Positions 1-12,312 of a stretch of 64,000 nt of DNA are shown in pieces; the first letter of the stretch is position 1; each line of letters begins with the position of its first letter. Below the pieces are notes generated by a model that worked only from the letters and a program-made list of their open reading frames with translations, did no database searches and was not told the DNA's origin. A program made the translations under genes and the position numbers. This DNA is from Rhynochetos jubatus (lineage: Eukaryota > Chordata > Aves > Eurypygiformes > Rhynochetidae): contig CM050672.1 in NCBI GenBank assembly GCA_027574665.1, positions 7,672,001-7,736,000 on the forward strand. Direction: 5' to 3'.

Positions 1-3000
1 AAGTCGAGGAACGAGGACCCTGCCATGACTCCCCGCAGTCTGGAACAAACAGCGTGTTCTGTGCGGTTCGGTGTATAGTTGTAGAGTGGGTGTAATGGTG
101 CTATCGCACGGAGAGTTGATGACTGCAGTCATTAACTATTTGAGTACTGCAACATGATTTGTATTATTCAAATGATTCAGTGTGTGGAAGCTTAGATAGG
201 CACATGACGGTTTTTTCCCTTGTTTCACATGGATAACATTGAACTCTTGCATAAAACCGCTCTGAGTATTGGGTGTAAAGGTGCTAATAATAGAAATGAC
301 TGGTACTACTGGGTTTGATTCAGCCATTCTACCCAACTTGTATGTTAGACTGCCAACAACTGAACGGTGGGTAAATCCTGCTCTGCGCACACGCAGCATT
401 CGGGTGGTCTGAACAGTTACATGGACTAAGGAACTGCAAACAAATCACTTTCGGCTTAATTTACAAATAAAGCATTGCGGTATGGGTTGTGCTGGCCTGA
501 GGGCTGTTTTGACAGTCTTGACGTTTGGAGTAGAAGTTGCAGGTCTGTCCAGGTTCACTAGATCTTTAAACAGGCTGAGGACCAGAAGGTCTAATTCTCC
601 CTGTTTCAGGAGAGGCTAAAAGGTTTGGCTCTGAATTTTGATAGGTTTGTCTTTCCGTATCAGAATCCAGAAGGGATGAAATATCAAGGTTGTATATTGA
701 CTAGAGGTCACTATCGAGCCTTAAGTGAGCATGTGGTGGAACTGAGCTACAGTGTTCACAGGTACTGCAGTAGCGGATGTGAATCCAAAACAATACTGAT
801 CTTCAAAGAAACAATGAACTCTCCAGGAAAGAGGATTTGTTTTCTTCATTCCTACTGAAAATAAAGAAAAAACATTTAAAATTCTTTTGGGGGTGAATAT
901 TTGCTTCACCAGCCCCACTTATCCAGTTGCAAAGGCTTGGCCGTGCAGTCCATGCTGCCTCTCAGTTTCAGGCAAGGAAAGGTTCTTTCATTAACCTTTT
1001 TTTAGGAGGCAAGAACTTCAGCCATAGTTGTGCATTTGCCTGACGAATCTTCTTCCCAGCATATGTTCAATGCTTGGATGAATGAGTTATTTAAGTGTAT
1101 TTGAAGGTTATGACAGACACCTGTAAACAGACAGATATTGATAAAAATGTCATTTGGAACCAGATATCTGCCTTTCTTGTAATCCAATTACTACTGATGG
1201 CGAACAGCCCAGAACTAGCAGCAAAGTGCATTAACCCAAGCTGTGATGGGCAGGCTGTCCTTAGAGGGAACATGATCAGGGTCTTATTTACCTCTTGCTT
1301 TGATGTAACTCCAGGAGTTAATGGAGTTATTTGTTATTTACACCAGAGCAAAACAGGACTGACTCCAGATGTGTATCTATAGGCTTATTGTGGACTTCTG
1401 GAAGCACAGTGTATCGCTTAGGTGGTGCCAGTAGCTGCAGGTTCTGTCTTACCTGTTCCTACAATTGTTCTTCCGAAAGGCTTGCTCCAAACAAGTCAGT
1501 TCACTATGGAAGATTCCTTGGGTTTGCTGCACTCTAAGTCACGGAGAGAGAAGAAATGCCTAGAGCTGTACGTTCTTCACTAAATGCCTGTGAAAAGAAC
1601 TGCGAGACCGTGCTCTTGATCAGGGTGCTGCCTTCTTTGTGGGAAGTCAGACACAACAGATGTGGACACTAACAATTGACTTTTTGTTTACTAGCTCTCC
1701 AAGGTCTCCTCAAAGCTTGTGAATCGGGTTGTTCTCTGTGGTGATGGGACTTGCTTGCGGTGGCTGTCGTGTTTGGATACACTGGAACTACTAATGTAAA
1801 CAGGAAACAGACACTGCAAGTTCTAGACAATTACTGTTTTCCTTAACCTCTTAGTATTTGGAGAGGAAGCTCTTGTTCTGGTTACCTTTTCTGAGCTGGA
1901 GTGTAATGTAATTTGACTGGAAGCGGTACTGTTCTCCAGTTAGGTTGAAGTCCAGAGCTGTGCACAATGCAGTGATTGTTGATGGTCATCTTAGCTTTCA
2001 GAGAAGTGAAACCAAGAAGACAAGGTTAATGGAAGTTGCGTTTCATCTGGATTGCTCTTATTTCCTATTTTATAAGCTTGTGTTCCATGCAGGTGCTTTG
2101 CTTATATCTTCAGGCTGTCAATAAACTCAACACGTTTGAAGCAGACAGGATTAATGCAGATTTTAAGGGCTATATTTAGAAGTAATTTAGCTATCATCAG
2201 TCAGAAGGGTGGGGAGAGATGTGATGGTTATTCATACTGATTGAATATTCTATTGATAGAGATACTTATTAACCCTAAACATGTCTTTCCATCATGCTTT
2301 CAGGTCTCAGACAAGGAAAAAAATCATCCCTTGAAATTCAGGTAGAGGGAGGCAGAATTCGTGGAGAAATGAGCTGGGAGGGAAGCAGCAAGCTGCGTGA
2401 CAGAGACCACTGAAGTTGGCTGGATGGCACTGGAGCAAGTGCTACATGACATGACAGGCAGTAGCGCAAGAGGAGGGAGGTAGATGGGGTTTTGTGAATG
2501 GCACGGGTGTTGAATGTGCTCAGAGTTCGGGGGGGGTGTTTCAACTTCCCTTCCTGAGCAAGCAATTAATGTACTTTCTCAGAGTAACTTTCTCTCCCCC
2601 TTTTTTTTTTTGCCAGAGACAGGAGGGGGAGGGAAAAGTCTGTTAGTGATCTCTGCCGTATGAGCAAGCGAGATCAAAATGCTCCTGCTCAGACTGATGG
2701 TAATTAGGCCGAGGAGCCGTGGGGCAGGAGGAGTCCTGCGAAGAACCAAGTGCTGGGCACTCGGTACACTTTCATCTCTGTTTTTAAAGGCTGCCCTGCA
2801 CTCTGCTCCCTTGTTGCATTTCCTGACCAGAGATTTCATTTCAGATAGTGCAGTCAGCTCTTCACACTTCTAGGAGCATTTATAAAATGGAATTACCAGA
2901 AATAATCATGGTAATTAACATATAGAGTTATAAGGAGGAAGATTAATTACAAAGCTGTAATTCATCTGCAAAATATAAACCATGAGGAAAGCTCAAATAG

Positions 3001-5817
3001 GTTAGCAGCAAGGAGGTGCACTTAGAACTGTGCACCCAAGGAATTCTGCCTGCGCCGCTGCAGAGACGGAGGTTCCTGGCAGAGGGAGAAGAAAGGAAAC
3101 TGAGGCACTGAGGGGCAAAGTGACTGGTCTTTGTTATCCAGAAAATCAGAGAGGTGGGAATGGGACTTCAAAGACCTGACCCAGCAGCTTGCTGTGAACA
3201 GGGGACAGAGATCCTTTTTCATTACACTGAGCCTTTCCAGCATTTGGACTTTAAAAAGCCGCACAGGAAGCCAGCGGCACTGCTGAGGAAGGAACCTGTC
3301 TCCTGGTCAGCAGTGTCTCCAGCCTGGCTTTCGGCACTGAGCCTCTCTTTACACCAGCAGAGAAGCCAGTTTGGTACAACAGTCGATTGAATAGCTCCAT
3401 GTTATTTAGTGAAGGGATGAGGGTCTGGGAGATGCTGGTAGCCTACAGGATGCTGTTCATCCCAGGGCAGGGGTTTCTGGTTTATTACAGTGATTGTAGG
3501 GGAGGGCTGATTCCTACAACTAATTGCCTTTTTTTTTTTTTCTGAAGAAGCAAGCAGTTGATAATGACAGTAATTAACACTGTAGAAACAAGGTCAAACC
3601 CAAGAACATTATCCACTAAAAGTCACTTTCCCAAAAGTCATGTCAAAATCATTGCCTTGGAGTAGCTTTAAAAAAAAAAAAAGGCAACTGATGATGAGCT
3701 GTTTGAATTATGTAAATGCTCAGGTATCCATGGGGTTTGACCTTTTTGCAGATGTAATTTAGCATTCAAGACACTGTCATCTTGCTGCCAAAGTCAAATT
3801 AGATGCTTGCTACTGCAATTGATAGCTGATCCGATCTCCTTCAAGAACAGGCAGTACAGAAAGGCAGGCGATGCTATTTGCTACAGGAATGGGAAGCTGC
3901 ATTTTTAAATATAAAGTGGTTGAGGAGTTTTGGATCCAATTCAGATGAGCAATATGCTTTTGTGAAAACATGCACCTGGTTCTTCAGGTCATTATACCCC
4001 ATTTTATGCATCTGCAGTTCTGCAAGATGGCTCTGGGCTCAGTAGCTGTCTAGGATTGTCTCACTCTGGGCTTGCTTTGTACCAGTGGGATGGCTCTGGG
4101 CCAAACCTTCCCCTAGCCACAGGAACAGGGGACAGTGATAACACAGCCACGGTGCCCAGAACTACAGTGTTTCCAGCTAGCAGTTGGAGATGGAAGGAGT
4201 CCTAACCCAAGTGAGCTGTTTCTGAGTGATGCCAAAAACTCTACGGCTCCCAGCACAGGTGCAAAAATGGTTTCTGTGCCTGAAATACAGGGCAGTGATA
4301 CAGATGAAGTGTTAAGCTCTGTGCAATCCAAAATCTGTGGAAACTACTGATGGCCATAGCGTGTGGATTATGTACCTGTGTAAACCTCACTGTCTCCATT
4401 TGTCAACCTGGTCCTATCCATGCTAGCAATAAAACCAAGCAAAACCGCCTGTGTTCTGCTGAGAGTTTGGCTGCTTGCCGGAGGTTGTTCCTGTTCCCAG
4501 TGTGCCAGGTGGCTGAGCCAATTGCCTTCCCACCAGGTTTGATCCAAATAGCCTCACAGCCTCCCTTCACACTGAATCAGGGTCTGCTATAGTAAATAGA
4601 AATGGCTCTGAAGAAACACCTGCTCTTCCTGGCCCTCGTTTGTCCACAGCATCTGAGCAAAGCCCCTGCTGCTCTGGTGCTGGAGGCAGGTACCTCGCTT
4701 TAACTTTTTGGAATTAGCCTGGTCTGCAGTTCTGCAAAGGTGTTTCTCTTTTTGCCAATGTCAAAAAGGCTTCATTATACTTGTGGTTGCACAAAGCTGT
4801 CCCAAGACTTCTGATCCTTTCCTAGCTTGTGTGCAGCGGGTGATAGCAGGTCAGGTTCAGATGTCCATCTGTCCTGTGTTCCAGTAAAGCTCTGCTGCTT
4901 GCACAGAAAATACAGGCAGTGGAAGCTGTCTACTAGCTGCCTGGCTTGCATGATTGGAAATGTACTTGCTGCTGTGTGTTGTAGGTATACAAAAGATAAC
5001 CAAAAGGCAGATCTTCAGCAGAGAATTTTAGTGGTTTCCTGTGAGCCTGTGCACATCAGCAAGTGCCTATAAAAGAGCAGCAATGAAAAATGAGGCTATA
5101 TGCTTCTCTGCGACTAGGCTCCGAAGAACACTGCAGGCTGCTGTTAGCGTTTTTCCCCCAGCATTAGCCCAGTAATTTCCCTGAAGTTGCTCTGTATTTC
5201 CACAGGAACAAATGAGAGCTAAAGCTGGCTCCAGATTACTGCCTGTAATTGCTCCTCTGTTATTGCCAAGAGTTAACTTCTAATCTGGTGCAAATTGTTA
5301 CTGTTTGAGCGCTTTCCACCTTGTGCCTTCAGTGCAGCTCTTTGCGCCCAAAACCAGCAGAGAATTTGGGCCGTGTGTTTTATTACACTAAATCCTTTCC
5401 CCTTTCCGAAGGGCTGGTTTTGGGGGTGCATTGGCCCTGGCTTCTAAACTGGGCTCATTGAGTCTGGGTAAGAGCTCTTAACTGGATCCAGCTGTGTTGC
5501 CTTTACTGTTTAATGGTTCAGTTCAAATGCAGGTTTTGTATTTCATGCTTCATTGGGTTTTTTTTTCCCCATTGTGTGGCCATTTGTAAACTGAAGGTGC
5601 ACTGCGCAATGGATTCCTCCCAGGCATGCAGAGGGGACGAATACTGAGGATAATTTGAAAACTTCCTTCCCCTGTTTGATGCATTCATAATGTGTGAGTG
5701 GCTTCCACAAACCAAGTTCTGACACTTCTTGCAGTTGAGCTTACCTCGCTGCGTTCAGGAGTAGAGTTTGGGGAGCTGCTTCCCTGTGTCCCCATCGTAT
5801 GTGGCACAGCAGCACCG
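1..5817. other. Intergenic DNA, no gene recognised
   Basis: I see no exon with convincing splice sites and codon character here, only short chance reading frames. One SINE relic near 3.1 kb is listed separately. There are short poly-T/poly-A runs near 2,600, 3,530 and 3,670. By human synteny, connexin genes lie beyond C1orf94 on this side. A connexin would show as one open frame of about 270 codons, and none is present. Confidence 0.6.
3091..3190 (-). repeat. MIR-like CORE-SINE relic, antisense
   Basis: The plus strand reads gaaactgaggcactgagggg, then caaagtgactgg, and later a 'gtgggaatgggac' block followed by 'agacctgac'. This is the order of landmarks in an antisense MIR/CORE-SINE. It is diverged and target-site duplications are not visible. 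Called from memory of the family consensus. Confidence 0.6.
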
Positions 5818-6011
5818 AGTGGCAGTTTTAGTGGAGGGACGCTCCCAGAGAGGCATCCCTCGGTAGATGATTCTGCCCATTACTGCTGCTGTGACCAGGG
5901 GAAGGAAAGAGCATATTAGCTGTCAACTTCATCCCCGATGTTGGGCTGGCGTTTTGTGTATGGCTTGAAAATATACCAGGAGTGCAGAGTCTAAAATTGC
6001 CACTGTGTGAG
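5818..6011 (+). repeat. Copy 1 of a dispersed ~190-bp repeat of unknown family
   Basis: This segment aligns in the same orientation with 9,019-9,204. Shared blocks include agtggcag.tttag, cccagagag.catccc, gattctgcc.at, gctgctgtgacc, aacttcatccc.ga and gtgcagagtctaaaa.tgcc, in the same order and spacing apart from small indels. I do not recognise the family. It could be an old transposon fragment or a local segmental duplication. It has no open reading frame of note. Confidence 0.75.
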
Positions 6012-9000
6012 CTTCAGTGTGGGAAGGGAGCGTCACAAGACCACAGCTGCTGTCTCCTGAAGGGCTGCAGTTTAGGTTGTTGGGAAATGGATGTATTTTG
6101 GGTGAAAGCTTGCACTTTTTCTCTCAGCAGTACTAGCTGCTGAGGTACCATGCAACTCCGCAGTTGACTCTCTGTAGGATAGGATAATCATCAGCAGTGT
6201 TTACCTATTAGAAAAGGGACTTTCAAGTTAGTGTGGCATTTAAAATCAGCCAGGTTTTGAAGTGTGCGCTGTTTTCACCCTTCACACCTTCTGGTGAGTG
6301 TTCTCCATTCATTGGATTTAGAGACTCATGTGCAAGCTTCTATTCCCCCACCCTGCCCCAGGGATCTGTTTGAAGGAAAGCAAGTTGAAAACAAAACAGC
6401 TGGATTTCAATAAACACTTTCCAAAAAGCTAAGCTGGAAAACAGTGCCTCCACTTCTAAAAGCAAAAAGTATGTCTTCATAGAGGGAAGGAAAGAGTTAT
6501 TTCTGTACATGTAAGTTGTTAATATCAATGATGTGCTCAAGAGAATGGATGGTCCTTGTGTACATGCAATTAAGGATAGAAATGGGCTTTAAAAGGGAGA
6601 AGATTGCATCCATAACTCCGTGTGTGAATTAGTTTGTCTCTAGGCAAGAAAAGGACTGTCCAGAGTTAGGCAGTGCTGCTGAGTTAGAGCTTGTATGGTG
6701 AGCATAATGGTGAGTGAGTGCTGTTTGAGGGAACCCAGTTCCTGGGGAGTTTTTCCAGAAGGACTGATCAGTCTCCAGCTCGGCAATGCTGCAGGAAGGT
6801 ACAGGCAGAGCAGGGCTGGGTCCCAGGTTAACTCTGCTTTGCCTACCAGCCACTGTTCTTCAGTGTTCCAAGAAAGAGTCCAAGTACCCTCCCTTGTTTG
6901 TTAATCCCAAGTCTCAAGGCGTGCGCTCTTTGGAGATGCTGGGGATGTGATAACGCAGTGTTCTTGGAATGTATTAACTTGTCCTGACAAAAAGCCATTA
7001 ACCAGACAGGCAAGACTGTGTCTTACCCTGTAGCTGCGTCTGCAAAGCACAGGCAGAATAATTTTTGCTTGTTAAAAACAAACATTTGAAAGCAGTGCTG
7101 TCTCCCCTCTGCTCAGATGGTCTGTCCAGCACAGAGAGAGAAAATGCTAACCCACTGGAAATAACAAACGTGCATTTGGTTTTTTCTTCCCCTGCCAGCG
7201 TTAGCAAATTAAGGATGCTCCTAGCTTGGCATCTACACTACATCTACTTGTGTTTCTGAAGGTTTCAAACCTTATTTATGAATAAAATAATTTTGTATAT
7301 ATTAGATTTTCCTGCCCAGTCAGATGGGCCTTTGAAAAAGAATCTTCTGAAGGGGACAAGAAGGTTTTTTCTGTAGTCCTTGGTGGACTGGCCGCCCTGC
7401 TCTCTGCTCTGAGGCAGTGGATCAGTGTGCCAGTAAATCTGTGTTTATCGGCTTTGCTGCAAAGAGCTTGTGTAGTTTCAACCAAGTAACCCCTCAGTGA
7501 GTCAGCCTCTCCCCACTGCAGTACAGGGAAGTAAACTGGTCTCTGTGGTTTGTGAAGGGTGAGCCCTCAACAGTCTCGGTTACTGCCCTTGACATCAGAA
7601 CAGTGTCCCATCACCTTTAACCTGCGCTGTAACACACTGATTGATTGGCCAGAAGCTAAAAAAGACTGCTTTTATCTAGACTTCTCATTCTTCCACAGTC
7701 TTGTCTTCATCAGGCAGCAAGGATCTCCTGAGTTCCCTTTTTCACAAAACTTCAGGTGGTGGCATGTTACTGGAGCAAGTAACCTGGAAAGAGCAGACTG
7801 AAAGCTTAAATAGCCACAAGAGGAAACTGATGAATTTGCTCGTGAGAAATCCCAGCTTGTGTCGTATTGGTTATCTTGGTATCTCTCCAGCGAGGGTGGA
7901 GAAATGAGATTGTGTCTGTCAGCCAAACTGTAGTGATGCTCGTGACTTGAGTACACAGTGAGCTGGGAGTAAAGGTCAAACGAGTGAAGAGCAGTTCATT
8001 TGCCAAACGTCTGTGAACAGAGTCTGAGGGGAAGTAGGCCATGTAATTTCCAGTAGTTTATTCACCTAGTTCTAATAACTAATGGGCAAGACTTACTCAT
8101 GTGTAAATATAACAGGGTAACAACATCTGTAATTCTCCCTTTCTTTTAACCCCAGCACAAGTAGGTCTGCTTGAGCTGCAGGTCACACTTACTCTATGAA
8201 CTTTGTGTGGTTGCAGTACTCTTCCAGTCCAATAAACCTCCGCTTTGGAGGCTTATTTAATACGGACCCAAACCTGGGCTTGGCCAGACACATGAGGTGA
8301 GTGTCACCCCTCCGAGTCCATGCCGAACAGCCCCAGCTTCATCATGAAGCTTGAATTGTCCCAGCACGTGCTGCCTGCGTGATGGCTCTTTTCAGCCCTT
8401 CTCGCAGCTCCCGTGCCCTTCCCCTCTGTGCTGTGTGGGGTACTATGTGGTGCTGCTCAGATTTTGGCCTCTCCCTATAGCTGGGGACTGTGATAAATGT
8501 CTGGGGGCTGTGGTTTTCTTCTTGCTGTGGTGGTTATAGCTGTATCAGGAATGACAGTTTGCTTCACACTGGAGCTCTCACCACCCAGCCAATTCTCTCT
8601 GATGCCATCAGTTCCTCACTGCGCTGTAATAACCTGTTTTGTTTCCTGCAGATTTGCAGCTGAATTATTTGCAAAACACTGACACAGAAAAATGAGGTTG
8701 TCTTCATCCAGTGCTGTTTGTCCAGCCACCTTTTCCCATAGACTTGGCCCTTGATTTTGTAATTTAAGAATAGGACATCTTTGAAAATAGCCGGTCAGAA
8801 GATCTATTGGCATCTAAAATATATTCATTCCTTATCTTCAGTGTTACTGCTGTCGTTAGTAATTTGTATTGAATGATTATCAGGAGGTCTCAGTCCTGAG
8901 AGAAACCCTGTGCCTGTGAAGTGCTGAAAACGTGCTGAAAACACGCCTGGCTCTGCCAATAGCCAGCACCCGGCGCCTGGGGAAAGGATGGGATTTGACA

Positions 9001-9018
9001 TGCAGAGCACAAGTCCTC
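6012..9018. other. Intergenic DNA, no gene recognised
   Basis: Only short overlapping chance frames on both strands, with no supported exon or RNA gene. Just before the right-hand repeat copy, the motif gtgctgaaaac occurs twice in tandem near 8,921-8,943. Confidence 0.55.
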
Positions 9019-9204
9019 AGTGGCAGCTTTAGGGGAGGGAGATTCCCAGAGAGACATCCCCCCGGGTGAGTGATTCTGCCTATCCCCGCTGCTGTGACCC
9101 GGGGAGAGGAAGAGCTGTCCTGGGTAACTTCATCCCTGACACTGGGCCTGCAAGTGTTCCACAGTATATAGGAGGTGCAGAGTCTAAAACTGCCGTGCCG
9201 TGAG
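9019..9204 (+). repeat. Copy 2 of a dispersed ~190-bp repeat of unknown family
   Basis: Direct-orientation partner of 5,818-6,011, about 3.2 kb downstream. The whole segment aligns, including the terminal block gtgcagagtctaaaa followed by tgcc..tg.gtgag. Flanks outside the segment do not obviously match, which favours a mobile or repeat unit over a longer duplication. Confidence 0.75.
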
Positions 9205-12200
9205 CTGACGTACACCACGCTCAGTTTTTCCTGTTGCCCTCCCGGCTCTGTCCAGGAGCACCAGACTCCGTGAGGAGTACTGTGGATGAAAGACCTCTTG
9301 GAAGTGATGTTCTTTTTACCCTGTTTTTACAAGACACCTCTATCTCAGGAAATGGTTTGACTTCAGCTCACGAAATACAGAGGGGAAAACACTGAAGTCA
9401 GTAAATTGATTTGCACGTGATTTTGTCCCCGGTTGATAACTGGCATGCATCTGAGAGCGAGGCAAAGAATGGTGGTAGCAGAGAAGTCATTTAAAAATAA
9501 AGCTCCCAGAAATGAAATGCTATTTACAGGACCGTGTGCCTGTGGTTAATAGTCATTCAGGAAACCACGCAATAAAACTCTAACTGCATTGTCAGCTCTG
9601 TCAGAATGACATTGTAATGTACAGCGGGTTCAGATTACTCCGTGGGACTTAACCATATTTTACATAAAATTGTGCTTAGTTTTCCTTTTTTAAACGGGAA
9701 GTAAAATACAGGCTGGAGCAGAGGAAAGATTGTAGCTGTATTTCTTGAGCAAGCAAAATCAAATGAATTAAGGCTTTGCAGCTATTCTGTTAGCTGTTCT
9801 AGCTAGTTACCGTGATTTCTTTTTACTAGTATAAGCTGTATCGCTGTTCGGTGCGTTCACTACTAAGTTGTTTCGGCAAGCCAGTAAACTGAAGGCCAAA
9901 GCTGTCACAAAACTGAAATTCAGAAGTGTCCTAATATGTGGCAGTTGCACTGTAGGACAAGCTCACGGGTTTCTGGCTCTTGTTTGTCCCTCGTTTTTGT
10001 GGAATGATGTAAATGCTACTCAGAATCACCATGAATTGAAGGGGATTTAGTGGCGGTATATGAAGCCGATGTCATCAATTGGCTCTAAATTGGCAGGGGA
10101 CCCTTAAATGTCCAACTTAATAAATGGGTACTGGCAGGGGGACCTGAGGGGGTCCTGTATGCTGCTGAAGAGCTGCTCAGGATGCTGCTTGCAGTGGCTG
10201 AGCAGAAAATAGTTCTTTCAGACCCTCCAGTATTCACGTGCACTAGGTTTTGGCCAAACACGGCTTCCAGTGAATTAACTCTTTAATCAAAAGCTAAAAT
10301 GAAGCTGAGTGAACCTTATTGTCTTAGGGTGCTACCAGCGATGATCACAAAGACTTCTTTTTTGGCTTTGGTATTCCTGATTGCCTCAGCCCCCTCTATA
10401 AAACATTGCTACATGTGAAAGGGTATTACAGTTTGTTCTTGCCATAATGTGTTTATTTTCTCTTCCTTCCAACAGATGTTAAGCAATTAGAGAACATGGC
10501 AGAGCAACATATTTATACAAATGAAAGGAAGTAAGGAATAAATGCTCTGAATATTATACTTCCTAATAAGATTAATTCAGTAGTGTCCAAATGGTGAAGC
10601 ACAGCCAAGGCAGCAAGCGGGCATTTATCAGGGACTTGCACAAAATGCCAGGTATCTTACTAAGGTGGGGAAGTAACCGTACGCCCCTGCCCCACGGATC
10701 CCAGTCTTAAGCTCGTACAAATGAGTGGCAGAACAGGACCACTGGAAAAGAACAACTGGGTAGCAAATTGTACAGAATGTTTGAAAAGGCCAAATCTAAG
10801 CCACAGAGCTGAGGTGGTCAGACCCGCTGACCCATTTTTCTGAGCTCACCATTGCCTACATTGGTGTCACTCTGCCTTGTTTACTCCTTGAAGCTTGTGC
10901 CTATCCAGATGTGCTTTACAGTAGAATTAATATTTTGCCACTGCTTGAGCACCTTAAGAATTGTTGCTAGCCGGAGCCACTCTTTTTAAAGCATGTGTAG
11001 CTACATTTTTAGATTCCAGGCTCTGGTAGGGAAGTCTTGCAGCAGGGGTGGTTCCTGTATTGAGCACGATGGTGGGTGGAGCTGGGGGAGAGAGGCTGAG
11101 ACCCTTCAGCCTCCTGCTGCTGCGCAAGGTGTGACGCAGTCTCTGAGGGCTGTTGGCAATGTGTTAGAACTCTTGGCTGTTACAGTGAGACGCTGGAGTA
11201 AACCTGTGTGTGAGCAATTACAGCAAGGAAACAGATCATCCAGTTAGAGCTTTGGAGGGAAACCTGAGGAGTGGGGTGTCTGCAGCCTGTGTAGGTTTGT
11301 GTGGTGTCCCAGAGTTGTGTGTTTGGGTTAGTGGGCGCTAGCTGGAGTCTTGGAAAAGACTCGGTTACAAAGGCACTTTCCTGGCTTTGGGAAGAGTAAT
11401 GTAGCTTCTGCCAGACCTGCACCTTCAGGAAAATCACACTATCTCCCCATCCCTGAGCTGTGCCAGTAGCTGAAGATGTGCAGAGAACTGGAACACTTAA
11501 GGGACCAGGACTAAAAATACTCCTTCCTCTCCTCCTTTTTTGGAATCCATGTCAGAATCTTCATAACCAGTAGCAACAAGCTTCTACCAGTTTCTCATTA
11601 ATGAAAGAACCTGGCATCAAAATCTCTTTATGGGCCAGGAGTTTGGAAGCCAAGTTGGTAGTAAGCTTTCAGCTAAAAGTCATAGGTCAGTTCAAACAAA
11701 TGAACTAGAGAAAATAAGGGCAATATGTTGGAGTTGCACTGACAGAACCAAATTCTGCATGAAAACTGGGGCTTGGATTGAAACACAGCTGTTTCTCCTA
11801 CAGCAGATACTGCTGGAAGTAGGAGGATAAACCACTGAACTATTAATCTGTAACTGATTTGTCTTTAAGAAAGTTATCCAGTCTTGATTTAATTAAAAAA
11901 AGGCAGGTATTCTCCACATAACTGCAGCCTTTGGTGGAATTCCTGTGGGGAAACATGTGCCTAGCTTAGTAACCAGTTCCACAAGCAGGCAGTGGGGGAA
12001 ACGGCACAGGTAATGCATGCAGAACATTGTCCGTGTACAGGGACAAGATGTGCTGGCTGTGAATGTTTGGAAGGGCGTGCTCTGGTGAACAGTCGGTCTC
12101 TGTGTTCAGAAGACAAGCCATGTAAACATGAATAACTCACACGTGCAGTGAACCATCCAGTCAATCTCATTGCCCAAGGCAAGATCAGCTCTACCTCTGT

Positions 12201-12241
12201 CAACCATACATACCTCATCCAGGCAGAGGTTTCGTGTAGTG
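9205..12241. other. Intergenic DNA, no gene recognised
   Basis: No exon, RNA gene or recognisable repeat could be supported in this stretch. Local AT-rich patches occur around 9,650-9,840 and 10,490-10,570. Confidence 0.5.
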
Positions 12242-12312
12242 CTGATCCTGCCTTAGGGTAGAAGGTGGACTAAGTGACCTTTGTAGTTTCCTTCCAGCCT
12301 TACATTCTGCGT
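12242..12312 (+). repeat. CR1 LINE 3'-tail fragment
   Basis: The order gatcctgcctta, gtggactaagtgacct, tttccttccagcctta and cattctg matches the end of avian CR1 elements: 'gatcctgcctt', then 'ggttggactagatgacct', then 'gtcccttccaacc', then 'attctgtg'. The fragment is diverged and 5'-truncated, as is typical of CR1. It points to a bird or other sauropsid genome. Confidence 0.75.
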
